Shown here: positions 44,417 to 53,365 of the stretch, piece after piece
Numbering within the stretch: the first letter of the stretch is position 1
How the letters are laid out: every line of letters starts with the position of its first letter
Assembly (NCBI GenBank): GCA_903873805.1
Contig: CAIQQB010000046.1
Span: 1-57,720 of the forward strand
Direction: 5' to 3'
Source of the DNA: an uncultured Opitutia bacterium
Lineage (GTDB): Bacteria; Verrucomicrobiota; Verrucomicrobiia; Opitutales; Opitutaceae
DNA: 57,720 nucleotides
The notes under the pieces: generated by a model
Database searches by the model: none
Seen by the model: only the letters and a program-made list of their open reading frames with translations
Told to the model about the DNA's origin: nothing
Program-made: the position numbers and the translations under genes

Positions 44417-45943
44417 ATGGAAAATCTGAGCCGGGCCACCGCCCATAAACCGCAGCTCAAGGTCTCCGCGAAGACCAAAACCTTCGTCCTGGACACCAAC
44501 GTCTTGCTGCATGACCCCCAGTCGATTTTCAAGTTCGATGACAACAACCTCGCCATTCCGGTGGAGGTGCTCGAGGAACTAGACGCCATCAAGTCCGAGC
44601 AGTCCACCGAACGCGGCCGCAACGCCCGCCACGTCCACCGCATCCTCTCGCAGCTCCTGCCCGACTCCCGCTCGATGCACGAGGGCGTCAAGCTCGACAA
44701 CGGCGGCACGCTCTCGATCATCATCAATCCGTATCTGACCGACAGCAACCGGATGGACTCGCCGGTGATGCAGCGTTTCCGGGCCATCCTGCCGGACCTC
44801 ACGAAAAAGGACAACCGCATCATCGCCGCCGCCCTTTTCGTCAAAGAGAACTACCCGCCGCCGACCGTGCTGGTCACCAAGGACGTCAACGTCGCCCTCA
44901 AGGCCCGCGCCGTCGGGCTCGAAGCGCAGGATTATCTCAACGATAAGGTCCCGGAAATTGACGAGGAGTCGGCCTACCGCGACATCCCGGTCACTGTGTA
45001 TGAACTCCAGCGCTTCTGCTCGGAGGGCGAGTTCACCCTCAGCCGCGACGACGCCCGGAAGCTTTACCTGAACGAATACGTCCTGCTCCGTTCCGACGAG
45101 GGCAAGACCATGCCGGCCCGCTATTTCGGCGAGGGTGTGGTCCGTCGCCTGCGGCTTCCGGAGTTTGTGAAGGCCCCCGGCGGCATTCCCATCCGGGCCC
45201 GCAACCTTGAGCAGCAGTTTTTCATGGACGCGCTGCTGGACGACAGCATCGCCCTCATCACCTGCTTCGGCAAAGCCGGCACCGGCAAGACGCTGATTTC
45301 GACCGCCTGCGCGCTGCATCAGACGCACGATGACCATTCGCACTACGACGGGGTGTCCATTTCCCGACCGGTCATCGCTCTGGGCAAGGACATCGGCTTC
45401 CTGCCCGGCACGCTCGATGAAAAGATGAAGCCCTGGCTGCAGCCCTATTTTGATGCGCTTGAGGTGCTCATCCCCTCCAAGCCGCCCAAGGATCCGCAGT
45501 TCAGCGCCAAGAAGGTTTCCAAAAAGAAGCATCACAAGCATCAGGAAATGATGCTCACCCCCACCCCTTCTCCCGCCGTGAACGGCGGGCCCAGCGGCCC
45601 GCTGATGAAACCCTACGAGCGGCTCATTCGCAGTGGATTGGTGGACGTCGAGGCACTGTGCTTCATTCGCGGACGCTCGATCGCCCGCCGCTTCTTCATC
45701 CTCGACGAGGCCCAGCAGCTCACGCCCCACGAGGTGAAGACGGTCATCACCCGCATCGCCGAGGGCTCGAAGATCGTACTCATCGGCGACCCGGCGCAGA
45801 TCGACAATCCCTACGTCGATTCCCGTAGCAATGGGTTGGTTTACGCGCACAACCGCATGAAGGGGCACGCCCTTTCCGCGCATGTGAAGCTGACCAAGGG
45901 CGAACGTTCCAAGCTCGCCGAACTCGCCGCCGATCTGCTCTGA
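44417..45943 (+). CDS. phoH: PhoH-family ATPase with N-terminal PIN domain
   Basis: The product is 508 residues from ATG 44417. The N-terminal PIN ribonuclease domain (TFVLDTNVLLHDPQSI with catalytic Asp, Glu in EVLEELDAIK) joins a PhoH P-loop ATPase domain. Walker A is CFGKAGTGKTLIS near residue 285, and Walker B is FFILDEAQQLTPHE near 430. This PIN-PhoH2 (YlaK-type) architecture is thought to act as an RNA helicase-nuclease. The stretch KKVSKKKHHKHQEM near 365 is a basic insert. The start codon follows the two DnaA-box-like sites by three bases. Confidence 0.93.
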   Translation: MENLSRATAHKPQLKVSAKTKTFVLDTNVLLHDPQSIFKFDDNNLAIPVEVLEELDAIKSEQSTERGRNARHVHRILSQLLPDSRSMHEGVKLDNGGTLSIIINPYLTDSNRMDSPVMQRFRAILPDLTKKDNRIIAAALFVKENYPPPTVLVTKDVNVALKARAVGLEAQDYLNDKVPEIDEESAYRDIPVTVYELQRFCSEGEFTLSRDDARKLYLNEYVLLRSDEGKTMPARYFGEGVVRRLRLPEFVKAPGGIPIRARNLEQQFFMDALLDDSIALITCFGKAGTGKTLISTACALHQTHDDHSHYDGVSISRPVIALGKDIGFLPGTLDEKMKPWLQPYFDALEVLIPSKPPKDPQFSAKKVSKKKHHKHQEMMLTPTPSPAVNGGPSGPLMKPYERLIRSGLVDVEALCFIRGRSIARRFFILDEAQQLTPHEVKTVITRIAEGSKIVLIGDPAQIDNPYVDSRSNGLVYAHNRMKGHALSAHVKLTKGERSKLAELAADLL

Positions 45944-46021
45944 GATCGGTCCGCCCGCCGGCGGATCATCGCCCCCTCTGCGTCCGCTGGTCCAGGCCCC
46001 GCCCGTCCGCGAATCGCAGCG

Positions 46022-47014
46022 GTGACAACGGCACCCATTCCCTTGCCCCCACCAGCAGATAAAATCACCGCGGACACGGTCCGGGCGGACTTCAACGACC
46101 CGCTCGCCGTTGTGCACTACGCCCGCGCCGCCCATTTTCTCGGCCTCTGGCGTTCCGAACGGCTGCTGATCGAACGCTTCTTTCCTGAGCGATCCGCCCG
46201 CCTGATTGAGGCTGGCTGCGGCGCCGGTCGCGTCACCCTCGGCCTCTGGGATCTGGGCTATCACCAGCTCACCGCCTTCGACTTTGCCGAGGAACTGCTC
46301 GACCAGGCGCGCCATCTCGCCATCGAACGCGGGGCCTCCGCCATTTCCTTTCTCCACGCCGACGCCACCGCGCTGCGGGAAAGCCACCTCCTGGGTGACC
46401 TTCCCGCCGAGGAGCCCAAACCGGTTTGTAACCCAATGGTTGACAAACTGGCGGAGCCACGGTCACCCGCTGCATCCGAGTGCAGCGTGACGTCCCCGGC
46501 GCGCTCGGTTCGCGGCAAACGCGCCGGGACGTCGCGTGCCACCTCCAAGACCAGCGCAGTGCAGAAATCGGCCCGACCCGACGGGAAAACTTTTGCGGGT
46601 GCGCTGTTCCTGTTCAACGGTCTGATGCAGATTCCCGGTCGGGAAAACCGCCGCGCCGCGTTGCGGGAACTCCACGCCGTTTGCGCGCCCGGAGCCCCGC
46701 TGCTCTTCACCACCCACGACCGCGACCACTCGCCGGTTGAGCGTGCCCTCTGGCGGCTCGAAACGCTGCGATGGGAAAGCGGGGTGCAGGACCCGCGCTT
46801 GGTGGAGTTTGGTGACCGGTATTTTGCGGACGAGACCGGTCGCACCTTCATGCACCTGCCCGACCGGGCGGAGATCCTCGCCGACCTAGCCGCCACCGGC
46901 TGGAGCCACGAATTTGACGCCCTGCGCCACGAGGTGGCACGCGAGCCGCGGGCCGTGCATGAGTTTTCCGACGAATGCCGTTTCTGGGCGGCCCGCCGGC
47001 CCGCGCCGGGCTGA
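46022..47014 (+). CDS. class I SAM methyltransferase with an in-frame repeat insertion
   Basis: The product is 330 residues from GTG 46022. The SAM-binding Rossmann core begins ARLIEAGCGAGRVTLGLW (motif I), with an acidic strand YHQLTAFDFAEELLDQA and motif II FLHADATAL. The family then expects a strand like ALFLFNGLMQIPG, which is here delayed by about 60 residues. These residues (PKPVCNPMVDK ... PARSVRGKRAGTSR) are encoded by repeat DNA at 46418-46533. The C-terminal half is normal (LLFTTHDRDHSPVERALW). Substrate unknown. The insertion falls in a loop, so the enzyme may remain active. Confidence 0.8.
   Translation: MTTAPIPLPPPADKITADTVRADFNDPLAVVHYARAAHFLGLWRSERLLIERFFPERSARLIEAGCGAGRVTLGLWDLGYHQLTAFDFAEELLDQARHLAIERGASAISFLHADATALRESHLLGDLPAEEPKPVCNPMVDKLAEPRSPAASECSVTSPARSVRGKRAGTSRATSKTSAVQKSARPDGKTFAGALFLFNGLMQIPGRENRRAALRELHAVCAPGAPLLFTTHDRDHSPVERALWRLETLRWESGVQDPRLVEFGDRYFADETGRTFMHLPDRAEILADLAATGWSHEFDALRHEVAREPRAVHEFSDECRFWAARRPAPG
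46418..46533. repeat. repeat element inside the methyltransferase gene
   Basis: The first 30 bases (46418-46447) match, at 28 positions, the reverse complement of 57649-57678 inside mpl. They form an imperfect palindrome around CCAATGG. Two further hairpins follow: GTCAC..GCTGCA/TGCAGCGTGAC (46462-46491) and GACGTCCCCGGCGCG/CGCGCCGGGACGTC (46489-46533). The whole block is in frame without stops. Confidence 0.8.
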
Positions 47015-47070
47015 TCGGCCGGCACCTTTCAGCGTTGCCCTGCGTCCGCCGGAACGGATCATCCCGCTCC

Positions 47071-48018
47071 ATGCGTTACCGTCGACTGGGCCGCACCAAC
47101 CTGCAGGTTTCCGAGCTGTCCTTCGGCGCCGCGCGCGGCGCGAGCACCCAGCCCGCGGAATTTGCCCGCACCCTGCATGCGGTCCTCGGGGCCGGCATCA
47201 ACCTCATCGACACCGCCCCGGGCTATGACGGCGGTCAATGCGAACGGGCCTTGGGAGATGTGCTGGGCGGTCAAGGAGATGTGGTGCTCGAAACCAAATA
47301 CTGCCCCTACGACAGCTATCTCCCGTCCGCCGTCTACAATGGCTCGCCCGCAGCCCTCACCGCCTCGGTAGAGGAGAGCCTCCGCCGGATGAAACGCGGC
47401 CACCTCGACATCCTGCTCGGCCATGGCCTGCGGAGTGTCGCCACCCTCGACCGGTTCATGACGGATGGCTGCTACGACGCCATGGTCCGTCTGCAGGCGG
47501 CAGGCAAGGTGCGGTTTCTGGGCATCAGCGAGTTGTCCGAAGCCGATGGCACCCACGAAGTGCTTCGCCGGACGGTCCCGGGCGGAGCCTTCGATGTGGT
47601 GATGCTCACCTTGAACTTCCTCCTGCAGACCGCCGCGAAGGACATTCTCCCGCTCTGCCAACAGCACGATGTCGGAACGGTGGTGATGATGCCCCTCAAC
47701 CAGGCCTCGAAGGAATCCGGCCTCGTGTCGGTCGCCGCGGCCCGGGAACTGGTCCGCCGGCACATCACCGCGGGCCATCTGCCAGCGATCAGCCCGTTCA
47801 CCGACCCCACCCTGTTCGACTTCCTAGCCCCCTATTCGGTGCCGGAGGCCGCCCTGCGCTACGTCCTGGCCCATCCCGTCAGCAGCTGCTGCGTCGGCAT
47901 GCAAAGTCCCGACCGGCTCGCCGACAACCTGCGGGCGGTGGACCCGCCCTACCTCGACGACGCCCGCCTGGAACACCTCCGCCAGCTGTTCGGCGGCATG
48001 CGGCGGCAAGTCTTCTGA
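47071..48018 (+). CDS. aldo/keto reductase
   Basis: The product is 315 residues from ATG 47071, at the family start MRYRRLGRTNLQVSELSFG. AKR catalytic residues are in place: Asp and Tyr in LIDTAPGYDGG, Lys in LETKY and His in LLGHGL. The NADPH-binding C-terminus (LRYVLAHPVSSCCVGMQSPDRLADNL) is typical. The open frame upstream to 46975 overlaps the methyltransferase and is not homologous. The substrate is not deducible; this subfamily includes sugar dehydrogenases such as galactose dehydrogenase. Confidence 0.92.
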   Translation: MRYRRLGRTNLQVSELSFGAARGASTQPAEFARTLHAVLGAGINLIDTAPGYDGGQCERALGDVLGGQGDVVLETKYCPYDSYLPSAVYNGSPAALTASVEESLRRMKRGHLDILLGHGLRSVATLDRFMTDGCYDAMVRLQAAGKVRFLGISELSEADGTHEVLRRTVPGGAFDVVMLTLNFLLQTAAKDILPLCQQHDVGTVVMMPLNQASKESGLVSVAAARELVRRHITAGHLPAISPFTDPTLFDFLAPYSVPEAALRYVLAHPVSSCCVGMQSPDRLADNLRAVDPPYLDDARLEHLRQLFGGMRRQVF

Positions 48019-48171
48019 GATATTTCACGGTCCCGAGCCTTGGGGCTTGCCAGCCCATTTCACCCCGTCTATTTTTCCCTCCGTGAAGCGCTGCACCTAT
48101 GCCCCTGGACCGGCCTCGGATTCCACCGGGTGCAAACCTCACCAAATACTACTAGCCCTGCCCCCGGCTTT

Positions 48172-48771
48172 GTGACGAAACAACTCCGCCAAAATCTCAG
48201 CGAAGCCTCCCTCTTCCTACAGGAGTGGTTTCGCCAGCCCCAGCAGATCGGCTCGATTGCGCCCAGTTCGAAGAATCTCGGCCTCGCCATGGCCCGCTGG
48301 CTCTCCCCCGACCCGCGTGATTTGGTGCTGGAACTGGGACCGGGCACCGGGGCGATCACCTCCACCCTGCTGGCCCGCGGCGTGCGGCCCGACCGCCTCA
48401 TCGCCATCGAGCAGTCCCCCAAGCTGGCTGAGCTGCTAGCCAAGCGCTTCCCGGAAATCCGGATCATCACGGGCGACGCCCAGGAAATGGACCAACTGCT
48501 GCACCGGCACGCCGCCGGCGCCCGCCAGGTCGGCACGGTCATCTCGAGCCTCCCGCTGCGCCAGTTCAAAGACGAGTTCACGGCCCTGCTGGCGGGCAAG
48601 ATCCGCAGCCTCCTCCGGCCCGGCGGCTGCTGGGTGCAATACAGCTATCATCTGGGCAAGAGCCGCCACCGGGGCGCCGAGCAGTTCCATCTGCTCAGCG
48701 CCGACATCGTCTGGCTGAACCTGCCTCCGGCGCGCGTCAGCGTTTACCAGAACAACTGCGCCGCCTCGTAA
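48172..48771 (+). CDS. phospholipid or rRNA-type SAM methyltransferase (PmtA-like)
   Basis: The product is 199 residues from GTG 48172 (TKQLRQNLSEASLFLQEWF). The N-terminal FLQEWFRQPQQIGSIAPSSKNL is the signature of rhizobial-type phosphatidylethanolamine N-methyltransferases and relatives of the RrnaAD fold. Motif I is LVLELGPGTGAITSTLL, and GTVISSLPLRQF is the post-II strand. The likely role is membrane-lipid methylation. The open frame before 48172 overlaps intergenic sequence and lacks conservation. Confidence 0.85.
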   Translation: MTKQLRQNLSEASLFLQEWFRQPQQIGSIAPSSKNLGLAMARWLSPDPRDLVLELGPGTGAITSTLLARGVRPDRLIAIEQSPKLAELLAKRFPEIRIITGDAQEMDQLLHRHAAGARQVGTVISSLPLRQFKDEFTALLAGKIRSLLRPGGCWVQYSYHLGKSRHRGAEQFHLLSADIVWLNLPPARVSVYQNNCAAS

Positions 48772-48792
48772 CGGGCCGCCCGGCCGCCGCCC

Positions 48793-50004
48793 ATGCGATT
48801 TTCCCGGCGCCTACTGGTTGGTTTTTTCCTCGGCGGGCTGCTCGCACCCGCGCACGCGGCCGGCTTCCGCCTCACGGTCGCCCCAGCGGATTCCGACCGG
48901 GCCGGAGAAACCGTGACGTTCACCGTGCCCGCCGGCCTGCCCCGATCCTTCCTGCTGCGCGATGCCGCCGGGGCGACGCAGGTGATCGAGCCCGCCGACG
49001 ACGGCACCGGGAGTTTCTTTGTCGCCGCCCAAAAGGCCGGGGAAACGCTGACCTACTCGCTTGAGCCCGCCGCCGGCGCGGGAACGCCCACCGCGGTCTC
49101 GGCGACCAAGGCGGGCGGACGCCTCCATCTGGCCGTCGGCGGCCGGCCGGTGTTCGACTACCAGATGGACGCCGACGCGGCGGCCCACCCCGGCATTGAC
49201 GCCAAGGTGCTCCGGAGCGGCTATCTCCACCCGGTCTATTCGCCCGCCGGCCGGCTGGTCACGGACAACTATCCCTCCGACCATCCCCATCACCACGGCA
49301 TCTGGACGGCATGGACGCACTCCGAATTTGAGGGTCGCCATCCGGATTTCTGGAACATGGGCAAGCCCGCCGCCGACACCACGCCGGGCGCTGTCGAATT
49401 TGTCTCCCTCGACCGCACTTGGAGCGGTCCGTTCTCCGCCGGCTTCGTGGCCCATCATCATTTTCTCGATCTCGGAGCGCCCAAACCCGTCGCCGTGCTC
49501 GACGAAAAATGGACCGTCACGCTTTACGGCACACCGGGCTTCGCGGCGCGCGTCTTCGATCTCGACCTCACCCATACCGCGTTGACCGACGACCCGCTGA
49601 CCCTGCCGGCCTACCGCTACGGCGGGCTTGGGGTGCGCGGGGCGGCGGCATGGCTCGACAAGGCCAGCTTCTCCGTCCTGTCCTCGGAGGGCGTCACCAC
49701 CCGCGTGCCCACCCTCGCCCGCTGGTATTATCTGGGCGGCCGGCTCGATGGCGCCACGGCCGGGATTGTCATCCTTGAGCATCCCGCAAATATTCGCGCG
49801 CCCGGCGGCCTCTGGATGAATCCCGACCAGCCGTTCTACTGCTACACCCCCGTGCAGTCGGCGGCCTTCCAGATCACGCGGACACAGCCCTACGCCGCGC
49901 GGTTCCGTTTCCTGACGCTGGACGGCCCGCCCGACGCGAAATTTCTCGAGGCCTGCTGGCAGGGTTACGCCCACCCGGGGGCCGCAACGGTCACCGGACC
50001 CTGA
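48793..50004 (+). CDS. secreted PmoA-like protein (DUF6807)
   Basis: The product is 403 residues with a signal peptide (RRLLVGFFLGGLLAPAHA). Residues about 110-395 match DUF6807/PmoA-like proteins: PVFDYQMD, GYLHPVYSPAGRLVTDNYPSDHPHHHGIWTAW (the PSDHPHHHGIW core), then LDGATAGIVILEHPANI and WMNPDQPFYCYTP. The family is frequent in Verrucomicrobia and Planctomycetes near sugar-degradation genes, with no firm activity. It starts 21 bases after the methyltransferase gene and six bases before the MFS gene, so it is probably co-transcribed with the transporter. Confidence 0.9.
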   Translation: MRFSRRLLVGFFLGGLLAPAHAAGFRLTVAPADSDRAGETVTFTVPAGLPRSFLLRDAAGATQVIEPADDGTGSFFVAAQKAGETLTYSLEPAAGAGTPTAVSATKAGGRLHLAVGGRPVFDYQMDADAAAHPGIDAKVLRSGYLHPVYSPAGRLVTDNYPSDHPHHHGIWTAWTHSEFEGRHPDFWNMGKPAADTTPGAVEFVSLDRTWSGPFSAGFVAHHHFLDLGAPKPVAVLDEKWTVTLYGTPGFAARVFDLDLTHTALTDDPLTLPAYRYGGLGVRGAAAWLDKASFSVLSSEGVTTRVPTLARWYYLGGRLDGATAGIVILEHPANIRAPGGLWMNPDQPFYCYTPVQSAAFQITRTQPYAARFRFLTLDGPPDAKFLEACWQGYAHPGAATVTGP

Positions 50005-50010
50005 GCCCGC

Positions 50011-51258
50011 ATGGAAGCCGCCCCCGCTGCCGGATCAAAACGCGGCCTCGTGCTGCTGGCCGCCTGCCTCGGCTGGATGTTCGACGGCCTGGAGATGGGG
50101 CTGTTCCCGCTCGTGGCCCGGCCCGCCCTGCAACAAATGCAGCCCGCCGCCGGGGCCGGCGGCGAAGCCTTTGTCGGTCACTGGATGGGCGTCATCACCG
50201 CGCTGTTTTTGCTCGGGGCCGCCGCGGGCGGCGTGCTTTTCGGCTGGCTGGGTGACCGGATCGGCCGCGTGCGGGCGCTCACGGCCAGCATCCTCACCTA
50301 CTCGCTGTTCACCGGGATGGTCTACTTCGTCCAGACTCCCGCCCAGCTGGGAGCCCTGCGCTTTCTGGCTGCTCTGGGCATGGGCGGGGAATGGGCGCTC
50401 GGCGTGGCCCTCGTGATGGAAAGCTGGCCGGAGGGCCGCCGGCCGCAGCTCGCCGGCCTGATTGGCGCGGCGGGCAACGCCGGATTCCTCCTCATGGCCC
50501 TGGTGGGGCTCGCGTTTTCCGTTACCCAGGCCTCCTGGCGTTGGGTCGCGCTCGTCGGTGCCGCTCCCGCCTTGCTCACGTTTTTCATCCGGATGTCCGT
50601 CCCCGAGTCCGAACGCTGGCGCCAGGCGATCGCACCGGCGCGCGGCCGGCCGCTGCGCGAGGTGCTCCGTCCGCCGCTTCTGCGGCTCACGCTGCTCGCG
50701 ACCGCCCTGTCGGCCGTCGTGCTCATCGGAACCTGGGCCCTGGTCCAGTGGCTGCCGCTCTGGGCCGACCAGTTGACTCATGGAACACTGCCCGGTGCCA
50801 AGGCCTGGACCCAGGCGCTGTCCGCCCTAGGCGCGGTGCTCGGCTCCCTTGCCGGCGCCTGGCTTGGGGATCGTCTTGGCCGGCGGCCGGCCTATGCTCT
50901 GCTCTGCCTCGGTTCGCTCGCCGCCTGCCTCGCCCTCTTCCGCGGGATCAGCGCCTTCGGCCCGTCGTTTCTGGCCCTCACGTTTCTCGTCGGCGGGGTC
51001 ACGGCGGCTTTCTACGGCTGGCTGCCGCTCTACCTGCCCGAGCTGTTTCCCACCCGCGTGCGCGCGACCGCGCAAGGCCTGGCCTACAATGGGGGCCGCG
51101 TGCTCGCCGCCGCGGGCGCCTGGCAGATGGGTGCGCTGATGAAGTATTTTGACGGCAACTACGCCCGGGCGGCGACCGTGGTCGCCCTGGTCTATGCCGC
51201 CGGTCTCGTGGTCATCTGGTTCGCGCCCGAAACCCGGAATCGGCCCCTGCCCGAGTGA
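50011..51258 (+). CDS. MFS transporter
   Basis: The product is 415 residues with twelve membrane segments. The MFS loop signature between helices 2 and 3 is GWLGDRIGRVRALTA, repeated in the second half as AWLGDRLGRRPAYALL. The N-terminus LAACLGWMFDGLEMGLFPLV carries the FDGxE/D pattern of sugar or aromatic-acid:proton symporters (AAHS/sialate-like). The gene follows the DUF6807 gene by six bases, so uptake of a product of that protein is a plausible role. A dispersed palindrome starts 34 bases after the stop. Confidence 0.92.
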   Translation: MEAAPAAGSKRGLVLLAACLGWMFDGLEMGLFPLVARPALQQMQPAAGAGGEAFVGHWMGVITALFLLGAAAGGVLFGWLGDRIGRVRALTASILTYSLFTGMVYFVQTPAQLGALRFLAALGMGGEWALGVALVMESWPEGRRPQLAGLIGAAGNAGFLLMALVGLAFSVTQASWRWVALVGAAPALLTFFIRMSVPESERWRQAIAPARGRPLREVLRPPLLRLTLLATALSAVVLIGTWALVQWLPLWADQLTHGTLPGAKAWTQALSALGAVLGSLAGAWLGDRLGRRPAYALLCLGSLAACLALFRGISAFGPSFLALTFLVGGVTAAFYGWLPLYLPELFPTRVRATAQGLAYNGGRVLAAAGAWQMGALMKYFDGNYARAATVVALVYAAGLVVIWFAPETRNRPLPE

Positions 51259-51291
51259 TCTCTCGCCCCCCCGACTTGGCGCCCGGGCCCG

Positions 51292-51326
51292 CACGAACAT
51301 GTCAACTATTGGTTGACATGTTCGTG
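51292..51326. repeat. 35-base perfect dispersed palindrome ahead of araF
   Basis: Perfect 15-base arms (CACGAACATGTCAAC / GTTGACATGTTCGTG) flank a TATTG loop, nearly identical to the element at 12345-12383. It lies between the MFS stop and araF, 181 bases before the araF start. It could fold as a very stable hairpin, but no T-run follows. Confidence 0.88.
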
Positions 51327-51507
51327 GGTGGCCTGCGGACCACGCCCGGAGCCTGCACCCGAGGCCGGTTGTACACCTGCCGGCGGTTCTCCGGTCGACA
51401 ATGTCATCTGCCCATGAGCGCAACCGCCGCGGTCGGCCCGACGGACCACCTTCCAAATCCCGGCTCGCCTTCCCCAACCCGGGTTTCTAATTTTTCCATC
51501 CTTCCCC

Positions 51508-52491
51508 ATGAAAAAGACCCTCGTTTGTCTCTTCCTCGCATTGCTGTGTTCGGCCCTGCCGGCCGGGGCCGCCGCCGCCAAGATCAAGATCGGCTACCTC
51601 GTCAAGCAGCCCGAGGAACCTTGGTTCCAGTTTGAATGGAAGGGCGCCACCAAGGCCGCCGCCGCCAACGGTTTCGAGCTCATCAAGCTCGGTGTGCCCG
51701 ACGGCGAAAAGGTCCTGAACGCCCTCGATAGCCTCGCGGCCAACGGTGCGCAGGGCTTCGTCATCTGCACCCCCGACGTTCGCCTCGGGCCCGCCATCAT
51801 GAACAAGGCGAAGCAGAACAATCTCAAGGTCATCACCGTGGACGACCAGTTCGTCGGCTCCAACGGCCAATTCATGACCGATGTCCGCTACCTCGGCATG
51901 TCGGCGACGAAGATCGGTCAGGCCTCCGGCGCCGCCCTCGCGGCCGAGATGAAGAAGCGCAACTGGACCGCCGCCGACACCGGGGTCTGCCTCATCACGT
52001 TCGAGGAGCTCAACACGGCGTTTGAGCGCACCGAGGGCATCCTCACCGCGCTCAAGGCCGCCGGCGTCCCCGCCAACCGCATCTTCAAGGCCCCCCAGAA
52101 GACCACCGACATCCCGGGCAGCCTGGATGCCGCCAGTGTTCTCCTCACCCAGCAACCCGGCATCAAGCACTGGCTGATCGGCGGCATGAACGACAACGCC
52201 GTGCTCGGAGCGGTGCGCGCGATGGAGGGCCGCGGCTTTGGCGCGGGCAACGTCATCGGCATCGGCATCAACGGCACCGACTGCATCGATGAGCTGCGTA
52301 AACCGAAGCCGACGGGTTTCTTCGGCTCGATGCTGGTCTCGGCCCCGCAGGAGGGCTACAAAACCGCCGAAATGCTCTATCACTGGATCAAGGACGGCGC
52401 GGAACCGCCCGCCGACACCCGCACCGTGGGCATTTTCATCACCCGCGAAAATTTTGAGCAGGTGCTCAAGCAGGAAGGCATCACCGAGTAG
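51508..52491 (+). CDS. araF: L-arabinose ABC transporter periplasmic binding protein
   Basis: The product is 327 residues with a signal peptide (LVCLFLALLCSALPAGAAAA). The mature sequence shows the AraF hallmarks: IGYLVKQPEEPWFQFEWKGA, then LGVPDGEKVLNALDSLAANGAQGFVICTPD, and HWLIGGMNDNAVLGAVRA, GIGINGTD. It captures L-arabinose for the AraFGH importer. No araG or araH follows, so this gene is an orphan here and must work with components coded elsewhere. It fits with the exported arabinofuranosidase at 20.7-22.8 kb. Confidence 0.93.
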   Translation: MKKTLVCLFLALLCSALPAGAAAAKIKIGYLVKQPEEPWFQFEWKGATKAAAANGFELIKLGVPDGEKVLNALDSLAANGAQGFVICTPDVRLGPAIMNKAKQNNLKVITVDDQFVGSNGQFMTDVRYLGMSATKIGQASGAALAAEMKKRNWTAADTGVCLITFEELNTAFERTEGILTALKAAGVPANRIFKAPQKTTDIPGSLDAASVLLTQQPGIKHWLIGGMNDNAVLGAVRAMEGRGFGAGNVIGIGINGTDCIDELRKPKPTGFFGSMLVSAPQEGYKTAEMLYHWIKDGAEPPADTRTVGIFITRENFEQVLKQEGITE

Positions 52492-52521
52492 GCGACGATC
52501 TCTCCCGCCACCCGTCCGCCT

Positions 52522-53262
52522 GTGCTGTCCACCGACTACTCCCATGTGGGGAACTTCACCGGCTACATGGGGCGGGTCTTCGCCCTCGTGGTGGCGGGGC
52601 CGCCGGCCCAGCGGGTGCTCGACCTGCCGGCCGGCAACGGTCTGCTCAGCGAACGGCTGCGCGCCGCCGGGCATGACGCCGTTTGCGCCGACATCAACCG
52701 CGCGCGGCCCGACTACGTTTACGCCGACCTGAATGCCCGGCTGCCGTTTGCCGACGGCGAATTTGACACCATTCTCTGCCTTGAGGGGCTCGAGCATGTG
52801 CTGGATCCCCAGGCGCTGATCGGCGAGCTCACCCGCATCACGCGGCCGGGCGGCCGGATCATCCTTTCGACGCCCAACATCCAAAACGTGTATTCCCGGC
52901 TCCAGTTTCTGTGCACGGGCTTTTACTACCAGTACGGCCCGTGGCTGTGCCGCCAGCTCAAACCCGGCGAGGTACTCGACCGGGGGCACATCGCGCCGAT
53001 GACTTATCTCCAGTTGCGGTATCACTTCCGGCTGCACGGCGCCCGGATCGAAAGGGTCGATGGCGACAAGTGGAAACGCAAGGTTCTCCTGCCACTGCTG
53101 CTCCCCTTCGTCCTGTGGGGCCGGATCTGGACACGACTCATCATGCGCCGCGAACCGGATGCCGACCCCCAGGAATGCCAGGAGGTCTACGCCCACATGT
53201 GGTCGCGTCCGCTGCTCTTCAGCCGTTCACTGATCCTCGTCGCCCGGAAACTTCCCGGCTGA
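52522..53262 (+). CDS. class I SAM methyltransferase
   Basis: The product is 246 residues from GTG 52522. Motif I is RVLDLPAGNGLLSERL, an acidic strand VCADINRARP follows, and motif IV is FDTILCLEGLEHVLDP. The family tail LTRITRPGGRIILSTPNIQNVYSRLQFL is typical of Methyltransf_11/23 enzymes in glycan or quinone synthesis. The C-terminal stretch is hydrophobic (LLPLLLPFVLWGRIW), suggesting membrane association. Substrate unknown. It is 31 bases after araF but functionally unrelated. Confidence 0.88.
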   Translation: MLSTDYSHVGNFTGYMGRVFALVVAGPPAQRVLDLPAGNGLLSERLRAAGHDAVCADINRARPDYVYADLNARLPFADGEFDTILCLEGLEHVLDPQALIGELTRITRPGGRIILSTPNIQNVYSRLQFLCTGFYYQYGPWLCRQLKPGEVLDRGHIAPMTYLQLRYHFRLHGARIERVDGDKWKRKVLLPLLLPFVLWGRIWTRLIMRREPDADPQECQEVYAHMWSRPLLFSRSLILVARKLPG

Positions 53263-53365
53263 GCCGACGGCACGCCTGGCGCGGTGAGGCGGCCGGCCGG
53301 AAACAGGCCTCCACCGGGCCACGCAGGGTTTGCCAACCCCGGCTTCCTGCCGCCACGCTGCCCGG

